Below are positions 62,780-64,000 of a stretch of 64,000 bases of DNA, one piece after another. Made by a program: the position numbers and the translations under genes. A model generated the notes under the pieces. The model did no database searches. It had not been told where the DNA came from and worked only from the letters and a program-made list of their open reading frames with translations. Location of the stretch: contig JBBIJO010000012.1 of NCBI GenBank assembly GCA_037445895.1, positions 12,395 through 76,394 on the forward strand. The letters are read 5' to 3'. How positions within the stretch are numbered: the first letter of the stretch is position 1; each line of letters starts with the position of its first letter. This DNA comes from JBBIJO01 sp037445895. GTDB taxonomy: Bacteria > Bacteroidota > Ignavibacteria > Kapaibacteriales > UBA2268.

Positions 62780-64000
62780 ATGAGAAGGGTAGTTTCGCTT
62801 TTTCTAATCGTTTTATTTACCACATTCTCTTCGTATGTGTTTTGTATAGGACAGACAGAAGACGAAATAAAAGCTAATTTACCGAAGATGCTCGGTGCGA
62901 ACAACGTTGGGAAGGAGTTCTGGTTTACAATCCCAATATGTTTCGAAGATGAAAGCTTTGGGTGGCAAAACTTCGTTAAGATTTATGTAACTTCTCCATA
63001 CCGAACAAATTGTATTGTTGAAGTGCCTGGCAAGGGTTACTATTCGATAAAGAAGACGATACCCAATGATGTTATTGAGTATGCAATTACTCCAACGCAA
63101 GGACAGCCTTATGTGAAAGGCGGTCGTGACCCCGAGCGTCCCGACGAAGTTTTTCCGGGCGCGGGGATACACGTAATATCGGATGACCCCATTGTTGTTT
63201 ATTGCGTTGTTCGGTACCATTGGACAAGTGATGGTTTCCTTGCAATACCTGTTTCGTCCTTTGGTAAGGAATACATCGTAGCCGGGTATCCAGTTGACCC
63301 TATGTTTCGTGCGAATTGGAACTATAAATTGCCCAACACTTGTGGGATTGTTGCTGCTTTTGACCAGACTAAAGTTCGGTTTACCTTAGGAGGAAATAGC
63401 CTTACAAAAACAGCCGGTGGGTTATTACCCGGGCAAACAGTTGAGAAGACTTTGAATCGTGGCGACGTGTTTATGGTATCCACGCAAGGAGATGCTTCCG
63501 ATTTAACAGGAAGTCGGGTTGTTGCTAACAAACCGATTGCTATTGTTACTGGGAATCAATGCAATAATATTCCTAATGGCAATCAATGGTGCGATTATAC
63601 AGTCGAGATGGATTTGCCAACTTTTACCTGGGGATACGACTATCATATCCCCAATGTTGCGAAGCAGCCAAAACGTGCATATCCTCCACTTCTTCGTATT
63701 TTTGCAAAAGAGAAGAACACTACTCTTTATCGCGATGGGAAGGAGTTCGGTTATCTAAGGGGGAGTAATGGAATCGAGGGCAATGGTTGGCTCGAGACTC
63801 GTATGAATTCTGCTATGGTTCCAAAGGTTCACTATCCAGTAGTTATTTCAGGCGACAAACCTATTTCCGTTACACTCTATAATCCTGGTGTTCAAGAGGA
63901 CCAATATGCCAGTAATTACGTTAATAGCGACCCATTTGTGATGGTAATGACCCCTTACCAACAATACCAAAAAGAAATAACGTTTTGCACACCAGCAACT
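62780..64000 (+). CDS. Secreted protein with IgGFc-binding-like domain (runs off the right edge)
   Basis: The ATG at 62780 follows AGGGG by a few bases and opens a frame of 407 codons that continues beyond the window. A signal peptide (RRVVSLFLIVLFTTFSSYVF) is followed by GKEFWFTIPICFEDESFGWQ, PIVVYCVVRYHWTSDGFLAI, and RVVANKPIAIVTGNQCNNIP with TWGYDYHIPNVAKQPKRAYP. These are features of the IgGFc_binding domain found in eukaryotic mucin-like proteins and in bacterial surface proteins. A T9SS sorting domain would be expected at the missing C-terminus, which cannot be checked. Binding partner is unknown. Confidence 0.78.
   Translation, partial: MRRVVSLFLIVLFTTFSSYVFCIGQTEDEIKANLPKMLGANNVGKEFWFTIPICFEDESFGWQNFVKIYVTSPYRTNCIVEVPGKGYYSIKKTIPNDVIEYAITPTQGQPYVKGGRDPERPDEVFPGAGIHVISDDPIVVYCVVRYHWTSDGFLAIPVSSFGKEYIVAGYPVDPMFRANWNYKLPNTCGIVAAFDQTKVRFTLGGNSLTKTAGGLLPGQTVEKTLNRGDVFMVSTQGDASDLTGSRVVANKPIAIVTGNQCNNIPNGNQWCDYTVEMDLPTFTWGYDYHIPNVAKQPKRAYPPLLRIFAKEKNTTLYRDGKEFGYLRGSNGIEGNGWLETRMNSAMVPKVHYPVVISGDKPISVTLYNPGVQEDQYASNYVNSDPFVMVMTPYQQYQKEITFCTPAT

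Noticed and set aside
1..64000. CRISPR arrays, rRNA genes, insertion sequences or prophage genes
   Set aside because: No regularly spaced repeats, rRNA-like sequence, transposase or phage structural gene was recognised on either strand.

Overview
The window looks like a chromosome segment from a member of the Bacteroidota/Chlorobiota (FCB) group, perhaps an Ignavibacteria- or Kapabacteria-like lineage. The support is several secreted proteins with type IX secretion (T9SS) C-terminal sorting domains, a PorV/PorQ-family outer membrane protein, a TonB-dependent receptor with a carboxypeptidase-like N-terminal domain, a DUF5686 protein, a GWxTD protein, Bat (aerotolerance) genes, and two promoters with the Bacteroidota TTG / TAnnTTTG form. 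The base composition is AT-rich and TCGA is strikingly common in most genes. This taxonomic placement is inference from gene content only.

Layout. 1-1806: start of a yqeY-like gene, then three small genes (DUF4256, DUF1801, DUF2200) that look like an accessory set. 1983-9674: minus-strand metabolic and envelope genes (YqhD-like alcohol dehydrogenase, exported protein, PolX-family protein, glutaryl-CoA-dehydrogenase-like enzyme, DUF5686). 9747-11749: a restriction-modification locus with an intact adenine methyltransferase and a probable endonuclease gene cut by an in-frame TGA. 11920-13926: promoter, ECF sigma factor and an overlapping anti-sigma-like membrane protein. 13947-24914: a secreted cargo protein, a TonB-dependent receptor, a 1535-residue secreted protein and a PorV-family protein. 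24973-27302: GWxTD protein and lipid A acyltransferase. 27480-33689: minus-strand groES, glutaredoxin, metH, nadC, nadA. 33842-40161: a decayed merT-like gene, a TPR histidine kinase, tRNA-Val and tRNA-Leu, and a T9SS cargo gene broken in three places. 40442-43046: aspS and a ZIP transporter. 43302-49884: six closely packed genes that combine two-component signalling parts with a SulP anion transporter. 50208-53351: DUF2130 protein and a secreted beta-propeller-like protein. 53387-55618: a second restriction-modification locus, again with a broken endonuclease gene and an intact methyltransferase. 55793-62627: thiamine-binding protein, a decayed M28-like T9SS cargo gene, batE, batD, panB and a leucine-rich repeat protein. 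62780-64000: start of a secreted protein with an IgGFc-binding-like domain.

Two themes stand out. First, the 43302-49884 operon looks like a complete signalling relay dedicated to an anion transporter. It has a fusion of a degenerate nucleotide-kinase-like domain to a receiver, a membrane sensor kinase, two stand-alone receivers, a protein with a kinase-type phospho-acceptor helix but no visible ATP-binding motifs, and a SulP permease carrying a large inserted segment. Second, accessory genes here are decaying: two endonucleases, two T9SS cargo proteins and a mercury-transport-like gene all carry stops or frameshifts, while housekeeping genes are intact. A PolX-family protein that appears to have lost all three polymerase aspartates is a further oddity. 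No CRISPR array, rRNA, prophage or insertion sequence was seen.
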